In this document: positions 27,601 to 37,120 of the stretch, in pieces
Position numbering within the stretch: position 1 is the first letter of the stretch
Layout of the letters: each line of letters opens with the position of its first letter
Source: Flavobacterium sp. Root935
GTDB lineage: Bacteria > Bacteroidota > Bacteroidia > Flavobacteriales > Flavobacteriaceae
Direction of reading: 5' to 3'
Assembly (NCBI RefSeq): GCF_001429295.1
Contig: NZ_LMJL01000012.1
Location: 1,445,636-1,509,635 of the forward strand
Length of the DNA: 64,000 nucleotides
Notes under the pieces: generated by a model
Databases searched by the model: none
Told to the model about the DNA's origin: nothing
Seen by the model: only the letters and a program-made list of their open reading frames with translations
Program-made: the position numbers and the translations under genes

Positions 27601-27889
27601 TTATTTAGTTTTTTTAGTTTTAAAAATCAACTTAGTAGTTTTTCTTAATTAGAAGCAGCAATAAGTTCTACAATAATTCACCATCAATCGAATTTTTGTG
27701 AAAGCAAAATAACTTGAGTTTTCGTTGTCCTACAGTAATTTATAAAAAAAAATCAAAGCGAACTACTTAAAAAGTAAATTTTTGAGGTACTTAGGAATTG
27801 ATTTTAGCTCAAGTGTAAAAGGATTTCCCCTAATTATTGCAAAGACAATTTATACGCTTAAGGGGACTCATTTCACCAGCCCCATCTAA

Positions 27890-28084
27890 CGGCTTACCAG
27901 TGAGTTTTCCATAAGTAGCGGCCATAAAACCCGCACCCTGCTCATGCCTTGTAAGAATCAATTCGATTTTTTCTGAATTTCTTACGGATTCTCAAAAATC
28001 TAAATTTTCCTCACCTGGAAGTCCGAAAATATATTCAACCCCTTCGTTTTCTAGGCCTTTACTAAATAAGTCTGATGCTTTCAT
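27890..28084 (-). pseudogene. Fragment of acetolactate-synthase-like (alsS) gene
   Basis: The minus strand from the ATG at 28084 reads MKASDLFSKGLENEGVEYIF, GLPGEENLDF, stop, then ILTRHEQGAGFMAATYGKL and TGK. This is the N-terminus of a thiamine-diphosphate-dependent acetolactate synthase. A TGA replaces the expected Leu codon (27992-27994), and homology ends after about 65 codons. The rest of the gene is missing. The remaining sequence from 27601 to 27889 shows no gene. Confidence 0.75.
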
Positions 28085-28274
28085 CGTATTTCAATTCTTA
28101 ATTTCAGTACATCGATGTGCAAAGAATTGCTACTATACTTCCTTTCGTTTAATGCAACTGTTTTATTTTATTTTACAAAATAATTACAACTGGTATCTTG
28201 TTTTTAACTACTATTTTTTAATTGAAATTATTCGTATTCTTAAATGAAATGACCAGCTGTAATCTTCACTTTAT

Positions 28275-28667
28275 TTAAACTAATTTAGATGCGACCAAAA
28301 CATTCCCAGTAATCACTTTTTCTATTGGACACTTTGATCCCATTTCCAGCAATCTTTGCCTCTGGTCATCATCAAGTTTTCCATACAACTGGATTTCTTT
28401 AGTAAAAGTGATTTGATTAGTGGCTAAGTTTCTTTTAAAACCCACTTTGATTTCAACCTTATCCAAATCCCATCCTTTTTTATCAGCATACATTCTTATA
28501 GTCATAGCAGAGCAAGCGGCTAAAGAAGACTCAAGTAATTCAGTGGGCGTAAAACCTAAATCCTGCCCTCCTACCTCAATGGGCTCGTCTGCCATAATGA
28601 TATGGTTTCCTGTTTGTATCTCCGTTTTGTATTTTTGTTTTCCAATGGTAGCAATGGTTGTTTTCAT
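28275..28667 (-). CDS. OsmC-family peroxiredoxin
   Basis: The 130-aa protein has both conserved cysteines of OsmC/Ohr proteins: one in LAACSAMTIRMYADKKGW and one in KCPIEKVI. It is the short OsmC type that reduces organic hydroperoxides in the cytoplasm. It fits the oxidative and electrophile-stress theme of the neighbourhood. Confidence 0.88.
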   Translation of the reverse strand: MKTTIATIGKQKYKTEIQTGNHIIMADEPIEVGGQDLGFTPTELLESSLAACSAMTIRMYADKKGWDLDKVEIKVGFKRNLATNQITFTKEIQLYGKLDDDQRQRLLEMGSKCPIEKVITGNVLVASKLV

Positions 28668-28749
28668 TTTTTCTCTACTCTTTTACTGTTATTTAATTAT
28701 GGATCAATTCGTTAGACACAAACATCTTTAACTACCGTAATTATTATGA

Positions 28750-29724
28750 TTATTTTTTTACAGGAACCTTCGTCATAAAGGCTCTTATTTTTTCTATGAT
28801 TTCATCGCCATCTTCTTCCAAAGCAAAATGCCCCGTATCATATAGATTATAGTCAATATTGTCGACATCTTTCTTAAAAGCTGCTGCACCGCTTTCAGGA
28901 AAGTATTCATCATTTTTACCCCATACAATTAACATTGGAGGTTGGTACTTTCTCAAATACTGTTGCCAAAGAGGGTATAATTTTAGATTATTCTGGTAGT
29001 CAAACCACAAATCTATATTTACCTTATGTGCATTAGGTCTGCTCATTCTTAGATAATCCAAATGCCAGGTATCAGGATTTACATTTTCAGGATTTCTGGT
29101 TCCGTGCGTGTATTGCCATTTTAGACCCTCTAATGTAAAAGCGGGTAATAACGCTTTTTCAGTAACTTCATTTCTATTGGCCCATAATGCTCGTATAGGC
29201 TCCCATCCTTTTCCCAGACCTTCCTCATAAGCATTTCCATTTTGGTTAATTATTGCAGTTACTCTTTCCGGATGTTTCGTTGCGATTCTGAATCCAATAG
29301 GGGCCCCGTAATCCTGCATCATTATTGCATAAGAGGTAACCCCTTTTAGTTCTAAAAATTCGTCAATAGTTTCCGCAATATTATCAAATGTGTATTCGTA
29401 TTGGTTAGGAGATGGAAAGTCACTGTTTCCAAATCCAGGGTAATCGGGTGCTAATAAATAAAATTCATCTGAAAGTTGATCCAACACCTTTCTATATTGA
29501 TGAGAAGAAGAAGGATAACCATGTAGTAACACGATTAAAGGCTTTTCGGGATTACCTACTTCGCGATAGGCAATGTTTACCGTTTTGACAGTTAATGTTT
29601 TGTATTTGATTTGCTGCATTTTATTTTCGCTTTTAATCATTGTTTGTTTCTCTATATTCGAATCTTTTTTACATCCAAAAAAGAATAGCAACAACAAAAG
29701 GTAAACAGGATTTAAATTTTTCAT
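28750..29724 (-). CDS. Alpha/beta hydrolase lipoprotein with Asp nucleophile
   Basis: The 324-aa protein has a lipobox (FFFGC, Cys18). The core is an alpha/beta hydrolase with LLHGYPSSS (oxyanion loop), a nucleophile elbow MMQDYGAPIG whose nucleophile is Asp138, an acid in WGKNDEYF and a catalytic His in DTGHFALEED. An Asp nucleophile points to the epoxide-hydrolase/haloalkane-dehalogenase branch rather than an esterase. It would detoxify epoxides or halides outside the cytoplasm. Confidence 0.85.
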   Translation of the reverse strand: MKNLNPVYLLLLLFFFGCKKDSNIEKQTMIKSENKMQQIKYKTLTVKTVNIAYREVGNPEKPLIVLLHGYPSSSHQYRKVLDQLSDEFYLLAPDYPGFGNSDFPSPNQYEYTFDNIAETIDEFLELKGVTSYAIMMQDYGAPIGFRIATKHPERVTAIINQNGNAYEEGLGKGWEPIRALWANRNEVTEKALLPAFTLEGLKWQYTHGTRNPENVNPDTWHLDYLRMSRPNAHKVNIDLWFDYQNNLKLYPLWQQYLRKYQPPMLIVWGKNDEYFPESGAAAFKKDVDNIDYNLYDTGHFALEEDGDEIIEKIRAFMTKVPVKK

Positions 29725-29785
29725 AATTTCTTATTTTTTGTTATTTTTATTTTCAATTGTAAGAATTGTTCTTTTTTATTTGACT

Positions 29786-30673
29786 TTATTTTTTTGTTAG
29801 CCTAGGAGCTGGCAAAGGGACTTTCGCTGTTTCGTTTGGTACCATTGGAAACTTACCCTGAGTCCAGTTTTCTTTTGCTTTTTCAATTAAAGCTTTATCT
29901 GTGGCTACAAAGTTCCACTCAATAAAACGTTCTTCAGGAAATGCTTCACCTCCAAAGATGTATAATATTGTATTTGCTTCAATTTGAAATTCACAAAGGG
30001 AACTATCTTTAGCTACTAGAATCTGTTTAGGACCATAGGTGTGACCCTCTGACCTTATGGCACCTTCTAGTATATATAAACCACTTTCACCATAAAGATG
30101 CGATCCAATAGTTATCATTTTTGTCTTACTGGACTTGATTTCCACAAAATATAGAGGGCTGTATACAGGCACTGGCGATTTTTCCCCAAAAGCCTCTCCT
30201 GCAATAAGTTTAAAACTGACTTCATCATCGATCCAAGAAGGTAATTGTTCTGCATCAATGTGGACAAAAGAGGGCTCGCATTCTTCATCTTCTTTTGGTA
30301 AGGCAACCCATATTTGAAAACCGTGGAGCGTTTTTGATTTGTTCCGAAGGTAATCAGGAGTTCGTTCCGTATGCACGACACCTTTTCCAGCAGTCATCCA
30401 ATTCACTTCCCCTGACTTTATCTCTCTCGCAGTCCCCAAACTGTCCCGATGAAATACATTTCCTTCAAATAAAAAAGTTAAAGTAGACAAACCAATATGC
30501 GGATGCATATCTACATCCATATTTTCATCTGGCTTTAAATGTACTGGCCCCATATGATCAATAAAGATGAATGGACCAACCATTCGTTTTTGACGAAAAG
30601 GCAACAAGCGACCTACCATAAAGTTGCCTATATCTGCCGCTCTTTCTTCAATAATTATTTTCGTATTTGACAT
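29786..30673 (-). CDS. Pirin-family protein (cupin)
   Basis: The 295-aa protein is a bicupin with the pirin metal-binding residues in the first cupin (HPHIGLSTLTF, FHRD, VVHTERTP). Pirins bind iron or act as quercetin dioxygenases, and respond to redox state. Four pirin genes, one broken, lie in this window. It follows the SRPBCC gene by 87 nt. Confidence 0.88.
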   Translation of the reverse strand: MSNTKIIIEERAADIGNFMVGRLLPFRQKRMVGPFIFIDHMGPVHLKPDENMDVDMHPHIGLSTLTFLFEGNVFHRDSLGTAREIKSGEVNWMTAGKGVVHTERTPDYLRNKSKTLHGFQIWVALPKEDEECEPSFVHIDAEQLPSWIDDEVSFKLIAGEAFGEKSPVPVYSPLYFVEIKSSKTKMITIGSHLYGESGLYILEGAIRSEGHTYGPKQILVAKDSSLCEFQIEANTILYIFGGEAFPEERFIEWNFVATDKALIEKAKENWTQGKFPMVPNETAKVPLPAPRLTKK

Positions 30674-30760
30674 TAGTTTGTGAATTTTAGTTGGTTTAAC
30701 ATTTCCTTTATAATCTTGGCCTTTGTTTTTACAAGGCTTTTAGAGGCAAGACTTCTTTTA

Positions 30761-31210
30761 TTATTTCATTTGGATTTCTACCCTTTTCTTCAAACTCTTG
30801 TTCATGAGTTCAAAATTCTTCTTGATATTATTTTCGAGTTGTTTTTTAAATAAACGAACTAGAATTCCATTAAAGGTTTCACTATGGTTAAAGATAGTGA
30901 TACCGTTTCCATTATCTATTAGCTCAAACTTATGCTCCCCGTAAAACACACCTTTAAAAAACAACTTTCCAAACCATCGCAATTCTTTATTCTGTTCAAA
31001 TGCTACTACAGTTGGTTTGAAAGTCGTAAGATTGCCTTCTTGCAAGGCAATACTTACTGTGATTCGACTACCCACCTTTGGTTCCCCAATAATGTTTTTA
31101 ATAAAAGGATTCCAATTGCTGTAATTTTCAAAGTCTGTCAATACTGACCATACTTTATCAGGTGTGGCATTGATTATTATTTGTGTGTTGATTAGCTTTG
31201 TATTTGACAT
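30761..31210 (-). CDS. SRPBCC-family protein
   Basis: The 149-aa protein has the START/Bet v 1-like pattern: INATPDKVWSVLTDFENYSNW at the N-terminus, NPFIKNIIGEPKVG, and a long C-terminal helix. It probably binds a hydrophobic ligand. Its ATG overlaps the stop of the preceding gene by one base (TAATG), so the two are coupled. Confidence 0.8.
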   Translation of the reverse strand: MSNTKLINTQIIINATPDKVWSVLTDFENYSNWNPFIKNIIGEPKVGSRITVSIALQEGNLTTFKPTVVAFEQNKELRWFGKLFFKGVFYGEHKFELIDNGNGITIFNHSETFNGILVRLFKKQLENNIKKNFELMNKSLKKRVEIQMK

Positions 31211-31518
31211 TATTTAGTGAATTTAAGTTTGATTAACATTTCGTCTGTAATATCGTTGGAATAGATGCTAAATGAATTTATCAATGTTCCTTTTAATCCA
31301 TATTTTTCCGAAGTTATTGTGTATAAAATAGACGAACCATCGGGACTGGAATCTTCATCATCAAACCTAAAATAATTGTCAATTTCAAATTCATTATGGA
31401 ATATTTTATACGCTCCATCTCTGCATTCTAAACAATTTTGTTTTAGGTTGAAATCTTCCCCATACCCTTCATTATTTAGGTCATTTAAGGCTTCGATTAA
31501 ATTATCATATGATTTCAT
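31210..31518 (-). CDS. Small conserved protein of unknown function
   Basis: The 102-aa acidic protein contains Cys-x-x-Cys-like LKQNCLECRDG and a beta-rich C-terminal half (SILYTITSEKYGLKGTLINS). Similar short Bacteroidota proteins are often labelled phosphoribosylpyrophosphate synthetase, but the length and motifs do not support that enzyme. Function unknown. Confidence 0.65.
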   Translation of the reverse strand: MKSYDNLIEALNDLNNEGYGEDFNLKQNCLECRDGAYKIFHNEFEIDNYFRFDDEDSSPDGSSILYTITSEKYGLKGTLINSFSIYSNDITDEMLIKLKFTK

Positions 31519-31536
31519 ATGGTTTTCTTTAGTGAA

Positions 31537-31854
31537 TTACAATTCATCATAACCTTTAAATTTTTTGCTAACGATACGTTTCCACTCCGGATGTGCTTTT
31601 ATATAAGCAAATACTAATGGACAAAATGGAAGCAGTTGTATAGCATTGTTTTCTAAATAAATCAGTGTCTTTTCAATAACAGCAGTAGCAGTACCTTTAC
31701 CTGCTAATTCAGGTTCAGTTTCGGTATGAACTAACGCTATTTGGTTCCCAAATTCGCCATAATTAATAAAGGCATAATGACCGTCCACTTCTATCTCAAA
31801 ACGTTTTTTTTCCTCATTTTTCACTAAGGAAATAGCATTATAAATTGGTTTCAT
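31537..31854 (-). CDS. GNAT-family N-acetyltransferase (YjdJ-like)
   Basis: The 105-aa protein matches the short GNAT type: EIEVDGHYAFINY, then HTETEPELAGKGTATAVIE (acetyl-CoA loop), then LLPFCPLVFAYIKAHPEW. A second member lies at 38159. The substrate is unknown. Confidence 0.82.
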   Translation of the reverse strand: MKPIYNAISLVKNEEKKRFEIEVDGHYAFINYGEFGNQIALVHTETEPELAGKGTATAVIEKTLIYLENNAIQLLPFCPLVFAYIKAHPEWKRIVSKKFKGYDEL

Positions 31855-31865
31855 AGGTATATTAT

Positions 31866-32849
31866 TTATAATTCTTGAATTTGTCTAATCATTTGACTGG
31901 TAAATCCCCACTCATTATCATACCAAGCCATTACTTTCACAAGGTCTCCATCTACAACACAGGTCATTTCAAGATCCACAGTAGCAGCATATGTATTTTT
32001 TATCATATCTGAAGAAATCAAGAGCTCACTGCTAACATCAAGTACTTTTTTGTATCGTGTTGTTGCTGCCTCGCTTATTAATATCATGTTTATTTCCTCC
32101 GTAGAAGTAGGGCGCTCTGTAACAAATGTAATATCAGATAAGGAACCTATGGGTACTGGAACGCGTACAGCGATCCCGTCAAATTTACCCTCATACTGCG
32201 GTAGTGCCTTTGTTACCGCGATGGCATCTCCTGTTAAGGCTGGTGCAGAATTAAGAGTAGCTCCACGCCTCATTCGTGGCTCTTTTTTTGAGAGAGCGTC
32301 TACTAATGTCTGCGAGGCTGTGTAGGCATGTGTAGTGTTTAGAATGGCCTTTTTAATGCCTATTCTACGACCGATAATTTCAATAATGGGTGCTATATTA
32401 TTCGTTGTACAGCTTGCGCACGAAAAAACGGATACTTTTCCGTCTTCAGTGTTCACACCATGAATAACAGTAGGTGTATCTTTAGTAGATCCTGAAATAA
32501 CGACAAATTTGGCTCCAGCTGAAATGTGTTTTTCAGCATCATGTTTGTTAGTAAAAAAACCGGTACTCTCTATAACAATATCCACAGTTATCGCATCCCA
32601 TTTCAATGCAGCTGGATCTTTTATCATTGTATATCTTATAAATTTACCATTCATAACTATATGATCATTTTCAATAGTTATATCCTTGTCAAATCTGCCA
32701 TAAATACTATCGTATTTTAAAAGTTCAACTGCATTTTCAATAGTCATGAGATCATTTATCCCTATCACTTCCAACTCTGGAGTATACGATATAATTTTAA
32801 AGGCTGCCCTCCCAATTCGTCCAAAGCCATTAATTCCAATTTTTTTCAT
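31866..32849 (-). CDS. gap: Type I glyceraldehyde-3-phosphate dehydrogenase
   Basis: The 327-aa protein has the NAD-binding GINGFGRIGR and the catalytic loop FSCASCTTNN with Cys147, followed by NTTHAYTASQ with the catalytic His. The catalytic core is intact. The usual second Cys four residues on (CTTNC) is replaced by Asn, and an extra Cys144 precedes. It is probably an accessory isoenzyme, given its place among stress genes far from glycolytic genes. The 12-nt gap to the GNAT gene suggests co-transcription. Confidence 0.92.
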   Translation of the reverse strand: MKKIGINGFGRIGRAAFKIISYTPELEVIGINDLMTIENAVELLKYDSIYGRFDKDITIENDHIVMNGKFIRYTMIKDPAALKWDAITVDIVIESTGFFTNKHDAEKHISAGAKFVVISGSTKDTPTVIHGVNTEDGKVSVFSCASCTTNNIAPIIEIIGRRIGIKKAILNTTHAYTASQTLVDALSKKEPRMRRGATLNSAPALTGDAIAVTKALPQYEGKFDGIAVRVPVPIGSLSDITFVTERPTSTEEINMILISEAATTRYKKVLDVSSELLISSDMIKNTYAATVDLEMTCVVDGDLVKVMAWYDNEWGFTSQMIRQIQEL

Positions 32850-32958
32850 TTCAATAATTTATGGATTCCTGTTTAAATAAGTGTTTTTCTTTTTTAGCAA
32901 TCTTATAAACGATTCATAATTTCCCTCCAATTAATCCGCCAGTTGAATATTATTTGCA

Positions 32959-33420
32959 TTATAAGATAAATTCAATTCCTTTTGGGTCACTATGGAATGT
33001 ACCGGCAGGAGTAATTCTAAAACTACCAGCGGTTGCAAAAGTGTCTTCCATAAACATAAAATGATAAATCTTTTCACTTTTAACTTTGGCAAGTATTGAA
33101 AATGGAGAAGTAACCTGTTTGTTAAGTGTTCTTGAAGTGTAAGTAAAACTGCCAAATACAGCTACCTTTTCATCCTCTGAAAAGATATCCTGTACGTCAA
33201 AAGCTTGAATGGTCCAAAATTCATTAACACCAGTAAAAGTATCAATGAAACCTTTTGCCCCTTCATGATGGGTCCCTGCCCATGGCATAATTTTCTGTAA
33301 ATCAGGATTATTGAAATTTAATGAGATATAGGTAGCGTTCGTGTCTACAACTGATTTAATGACATCGGGATTAGTGGTGTTTGCTAAAAAAAGTTCGATC
33401 GTTTCTTTTGGTGTTTTCAT
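32959..33420 (-). CDS. SnoaL/NTF2-like protein
   Basis: The 153-aa protein has the SnoaL pattern: ETIELFLANTTNPDVIKSV, HHEGAKGFIDTF, VFGSFTYTSRT and KVKSEKIYHFMFMEDT. Ligand or reaction unknown. Upstream, TTTACCA at 33473 begins like the operator found at 44-61 kb, but the other half and the -7 box are missing. Confidence 0.75.
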   Translation of the reverse strand: MKTPKETIELFLANTTNPDVIKSVVDTNATYISLNFNNPDLQKIMPWAGTHHEGAKGFIDTFTGVNEFWTIQAFDVQDIFSEDEKVAVFGSFTYTSRTLNKQVTSPFSILAKVKSEKIYHFMFMEDTFATAGSFRITPAGTFHSDPKGIEFIL

Positions 33421-33618
33421 TTTTTTTATTTTTTGTGTATTCTAATAATCCGTTTTTGATTGGGTTTCCGTATTTACCAGTGGCGCTAAAGCACCATGTC
33501 ATGCCTAATTGATAGCCGCATAATTGCCATCTATCGCTATTTTAAATTACCTTTTTCTTTAATTTTTTTTATTCAAATTTTATCAGTCAATTTACTTATC
33601 AAGTAATACGTACTATAG

Positions 33619-34080
33619 TTACTTCAGATAGGCAGAATACATCCATACCCTCTTTTCTTATTCACTGGTGTAACCATTAATTAAATCATTAGTACCCGCA
33701 TCATTTATTTCCACTAATCTGTGTAATAGAACTCTGTGCTTGGATAAAAATATTTGAAGAGACCTTGGGATTTCTTTAATAGAATTATATCCATAAGTCA
33801 CATCATTACTTTCTGGAATTAGTGCCGTTTGTAAATAAGTTGAAAACTTATAATTGGGACTAAACCCAAGCGTTAAAATACGTTCGGCTACAGCATAAAG
33901 ATCATTGTATAACTCCTCAAACGTGGAATGCAATTCAAAAAATTTATCTCCTTGAATTTTCCAATGATAGCCTTTAACATTTTGGTGAAAAATGGGATAA
34001 TTCGCCAACAAATCTTTTAATAAAATTGCTAACTCCTTACTTTTTTCTATATTTAAACCGATGCTATTTGATTCCTTTAT
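33619..34080 (-). pseudogene. dps: Broken Dps (ferritin-like DNA-protection protein) gene
   Basis: The frame codes for a Dps of normal length (about 153 codons): IGLNIEKSKELA, NVKGYHWKIQGDKFFELH with the ferroxidase His/Asp/Glu residues, ELYNDLYAVAERILTLG. The expected start codon is ATA (34078-34080), and the Gln codon after NGYTSE is TAA at 33658-33660. The usual tail EKRVWMYSAYLK continues in frame after it. Two single-base changes thus disable the gene, though a slightly shortened protein from an internal start is possible. Confidence 0.8.
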
Positions 34081-34229
34081 TTTATTGTTTATTTTCTATT
34101 TAGCATTATGATTACTTTAAATATTGCACAGCTCTTATTACGTAATAGTAGCTATTTGATGAAGTCTTAAATTAAAACCTGCAGTAACGAGTAATAACAA
34201 TGCCGACTTTAATTAAATTTCTTTTGATA

Positions 34230-34270
34230 CTAACGAACGGTTTTCACATAATTTGAAAACCGTTCGTTAG
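34230..34270 (-). terminator. Long perfect hairpin after the quinone oxidoreductase gene
   Basis: A 17-bp perfect stem (CTAACGAACGGTTTTCA and its complement) has a 7-nt loop and lies 10 nt past the stop at 34281. No T-run follows, so it may be an mRNA-end stabiliser or a regulatory palindrome rather than an intrinsic terminator. Confidence 0.6.
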
Positions 34271-34280
34271 AAATAAGGAT

Positions 34281-35249
34281 TTAGTGCTCAACTTCTATTG
34301 CAATTTTGCCATAGAAATTTTCATCACCTTCTCTTGTTTCCAAAAGCTTATGAGCTTTACCAATCTCCGACAATGGAAAGAACTTATTAACAACCGGCTT
34401 TAACTTATTATTTTCAACCAATTTGGTTAACTCATCCATTTTATTTCTATTCTGTCTGGTAAATACAAAATGGTAGGTAGCATTTTTTCCCCAAGCCTCA
34501 ATAAGATTTTGAGGTTTTTCTATGTCAACCAATGTGACTACCTGCCCCAGCTGATTGAGTATTTTTCCACTATCAGAGAGCGTGTTGCCACCGATAGTAT
34601 CAATGATTACATCTACTCCTTTGTTATTGGTTAATTGATTAATCGCCTGAATATAGTCTTCATTTTCATAATCAATCACATAATCTACCCCCAGCTCAAG
34701 AAGAAAAGGGTGGTGCACTTTTCTCGCTGTTGTAAAGATCGTGGCTCCCATAGCTTTAGCAATTTGAATAGTAGGTATTCCTACTCCGCCTGCACCTCCG
34801 TGAATTAATATCGTCTGGTTAATTTTAAGTTGTGCTCTTGTAACAAGCATTTCCCAAGCTGTACCGGCAGCTAATGGAAGCGTTGCAGCTTCTAAGTGGC
34901 TTATGTTTTTAGGTTTTAGACCGATGATAGATTCGTGAGCACAGTGATATTGTGCATAGCTTCCTTGTCCCTTAAAAATTTCAGGGGTATAATAAACTTC
35001 ATCACCGACTTTAAAGTTTTCAACCCCAGGGCCAATCTCCACAATTACACCTGAAATATCGTGTCCTGTAATAACAGGTAAGGTTAATTCATTTTTATAA
35101 TCGCCACGACGAACTTGAAAATCCAAAGGATTGACAGAAGTAGCAAGAACCTTTACTAAAACTTCTTTAGATTTTGGTTTCGGTGTTGGTATTTCTGTAA
35201 TTTGAAAACTGTCAAAAGACCCGAATTCGTTTAATACTGCTGCTTTCAT
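34281..35249 (-). CDS. NADP-dependent quinone oxidoreductase (MDR family)
   Basis: The 322-aa protein has a GroES-like N-terminal domain (VLATSVNPLDFQVRRGDY; ITGHDISG) and a Rossmann domain with ILIHGGAGGVGIPTIQIA. Structural and catalytic zinc ligands are absent, as in zeta-crystallin-type quinone or enone reductases. It would reduce electrophilic quinones or enals with NADPH. Confidence 0.88.
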   Translation of the reverse strand: MKAAVLNEFGSFDSFQITEIPTPKPKSKEVLVKVLATSVNPLDFQVRRGDYKNELTLPVITGHDISGVIVEIGPGVENFKVGDEVYYTPEIFKGQGSYAQYHCAHESIIGLKPKNISHLEAATLPLAAGTAWEMLVTRAQLKINQTILIHGGAGGVGIPTIQIAKAMGATIFTTARKVHHPFLLELGVDYVIDYENEDYIQAINQLTNNKGVDVIIDTIGGNTLSDSGKILNQLGQVVTLVDIEKPQNLIEAWGKNATYHFVFTRQNRNKMDELTKLVENNKLKPVVNKFFPLSEIGKAHKLLETREGDENFYGKIAIEVEH

Positions 35250-35333
35250 TGTACTATATTTAAGTTAAATTTTTAATTGAAATGTTGAAAAATTGTGTTT
35301 TAAGAAACTTTTGATTTCTATATATTCTCTTTT

Positions 35334-36386
35334 TTATTTGGTAAATAAAGCATCACGTAACACCGCTGAAGCTTGTGTCAATGCCTCTTTCACACCAGGA
35401 ATATGTGACAGTGGATTCAACATTCCATAATCGTGTATCATTCCGTTGTATACTGTAACAGTTGTGGGTACACCTGCTTCATCGAGTTTACGGCCGTAAG
35501 CAACGCCTTCATCAAAAAGGATGTCATTTTCAGCAACCTGAATTAAGGCCGGCGGCAATCCTTTTAATTCTTCCAAAGTAGCATTAATTGGAGAAACATA
35601 TTTCTGTTTTCTATCTTCGGGGTTAGGTATATACATATCCCACATCCATTTCATTGTTGGCGTGGTTAAAAACCTACCTTGTGCAAATTTTTTGTAAGAT
35701 GGACGGCTCATATCAGCGTCAACAAGCGGCCATAATAACAGTTGAAAAGCTATCTTAGGGCCCTTTTTGTCTTTGGCCATTAAACTTACAACCGTGGACA
35801 TATTTCCTCCTACGCTGTTTCCGGCAACTGCCAATCTCGAACTATCCACCCCAATAGCCTTTCCATTGTTAGCTACCCATACAGTTGCAGCGTATGCTTG
35901 ATTAATAGCCACAGGAAATTTTGCATCTGGAGTTGGGGTATAATCTGGAAATACCGCAACAGCACCACTTTTTACTACTAAATCTCGCACCAAACGTCTG
36001 TGTGTTGGATAATCTCCAAGTACCCATCCGCCACCATGGAAAAACATAAACACAGGCAGATTGTCTTTTGCTCCTTTGGGTTTAACGATATGAATAGTGA
36101 TTGTTTGACCATCTTGAGTTATCTTTCTTTCTGATTCCTCAATGTCACTATAGTCATAAGACACTGAATTTTGAGCTCCTACAAGAACTTGTCTAGCCTC
36201 CTTAGGAGATAACGCTTCCAAAGGAGGCCCATCACCACTGTTTAGTGCTTTTAAAAACACTCGGGTGTCTTTTGAAATATTCGGATCTTTTTCTCCTGAA
36301 ATTGTTTGTGCCATACTAGTAGCATTTAAATGGATTAAAATGAATAAAAATGTAAATTTTGCTAGTGATAATTTGATGTGTTTCAT
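35334..36386 (-). CDS. Exported alpha/beta hydrolase, Aes/HSL type
   Basis: The 350-aa protein has a signal peptide (about 1-26), the HSL oxyanion motif FFHGGGWVLGD, a Ser nucleophile elbow AGNSVGG, an Asp in VAENDILFDEG and His in MIHDYGML. These are the marks of hormone-sensitive-lipase-like esterases acting on short acyl esters. Substrate unknown. Confidence 0.88.
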   Translation of the reverse strand: MKHIKLSLAKFTFLFILIHLNATSMAQTISGEKDPNISKDTRVFLKALNSGDGPPLEALSPKEARQVLVGAQNSVSYDYSDIEESERKITQDGQTITIHIVKPKGAKDNLPVFMFFHGGGWVLGDYPTHRRLVRDLVVKSGAVAVFPDYTPTPDAKFPVAINQAYAATVWVANNGKAIGVDSSRLAVAGNSVGGNMSTVVSLMAKDKKGPKIAFQLLLWPLVDADMSRPSYKKFAQGRFLTTPTMKWMWDMYIPNPEDRKQKYVSPINATLEELKGLPPALIQVAENDILFDEGVAYGRKLDEAGVPTTVTVYNGMIHDYGMLNPLSHIPGVKEALTQASAVLRDALFTK

Positions 36387-36553
36387 AATGTTGCTTTTTT
36401 TGTTTTAATTATTTTTTTAGTTGAATTGTTAAAATCCTTTGACTTCATGTCAATAACACCAAGCAACTTTTGACCAAGGCTTAGGCAAGATTGAAGTAAC
36501 AATAGATCGACCAGTTGCTTCCAAATGGTTTTCTTTTTAGTAGTTAGAATAAA

Positions 36554-37120
36554 TTATTGTTTTTCTAAGTTTCTATTCGGAATAAACCATACCACAGCGA
36601 CTAAAAGATAAATACCAACCGCGATCAATGGATTTACAAAGCTTAATCCAGTTCCTAAGGCGTAGAGTATTATAGAAGAAAAGATCTTTAATTTACTAGC
36701 ATACATCTTTTGAATTGGAGCGTCTATAGTGTAATTTTTTCGTAAAGAATAGATCAAAATTTGCCACGCGTTGCTTGACATAAAAAGAACGAACCCATAA
36801 AGAGCTGTCGGCAATTTCTCAAAATGATTTTCACCCATATATCCAGTTGCAAAAGGCAATAGGGACAACCAAAATAAAAGGTACAAATTCGCCCATAATA
36901 CTTTTCCACTAACCGCAGTAGAAGTTTGCATCAAGTGATGATGATTATTCCAGTAAATACCAATATATATAAAACTTAATATGTATGTGGTAAAGGTCGT
37001 AACCAGAGGTTTTAAACTCTCTACGTTATTCCCTTCAGGAACTTTAAGTTCCAGCACCATAATTGTAATGATTATGGCAAGTACTCCATCACTAAAAGCT
37101 TCTAATCTATTTGGCTTCAT
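36554..37120 (-). CDS. TMEM175-family (DUF1211) membrane protein
   Basis: The 188-aa protein has the RxxxFSD motif (NRLEAFSDGVLAIIITIMVL) at the N-terminus and about six transmembrane helices. Bacterial TMEM175 proteins form potassium channels. Its start overlaps the end of the YjdI-like gene by 14 nt. Confidence 0.88.
   Translation of the reverse strand: MKPNRLEAFSDGVLAIIITIMVLELKVPEGNNVESLKPLVTTFTTYILSFIYIGIYWNNHHHLMQTSTAVSGKVLWANLYLLFWLSLLPFATGYMGENHFEKLPTALYGFVLFMSSNAWQILIYSLRKNYTIDAPIQKMYASKLKIFSSIILYALGTGLSFVNPLIAVGIYLLVAVVWFIPNRNLEKQ

Noticed and set aside
31210..31518. Phosphoribosylpyrophosphate synthetase label for the 102-aa protein
   Set aside because: The protein is far too short and lacks PRPP-binding motifs.
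33473..33488. Tenth cassette operator upstream of the SnoaL gene at 32959
   Set aside because: Only the left half TTTACCA is present; the right half and the -7 box at 33 bp are missing.
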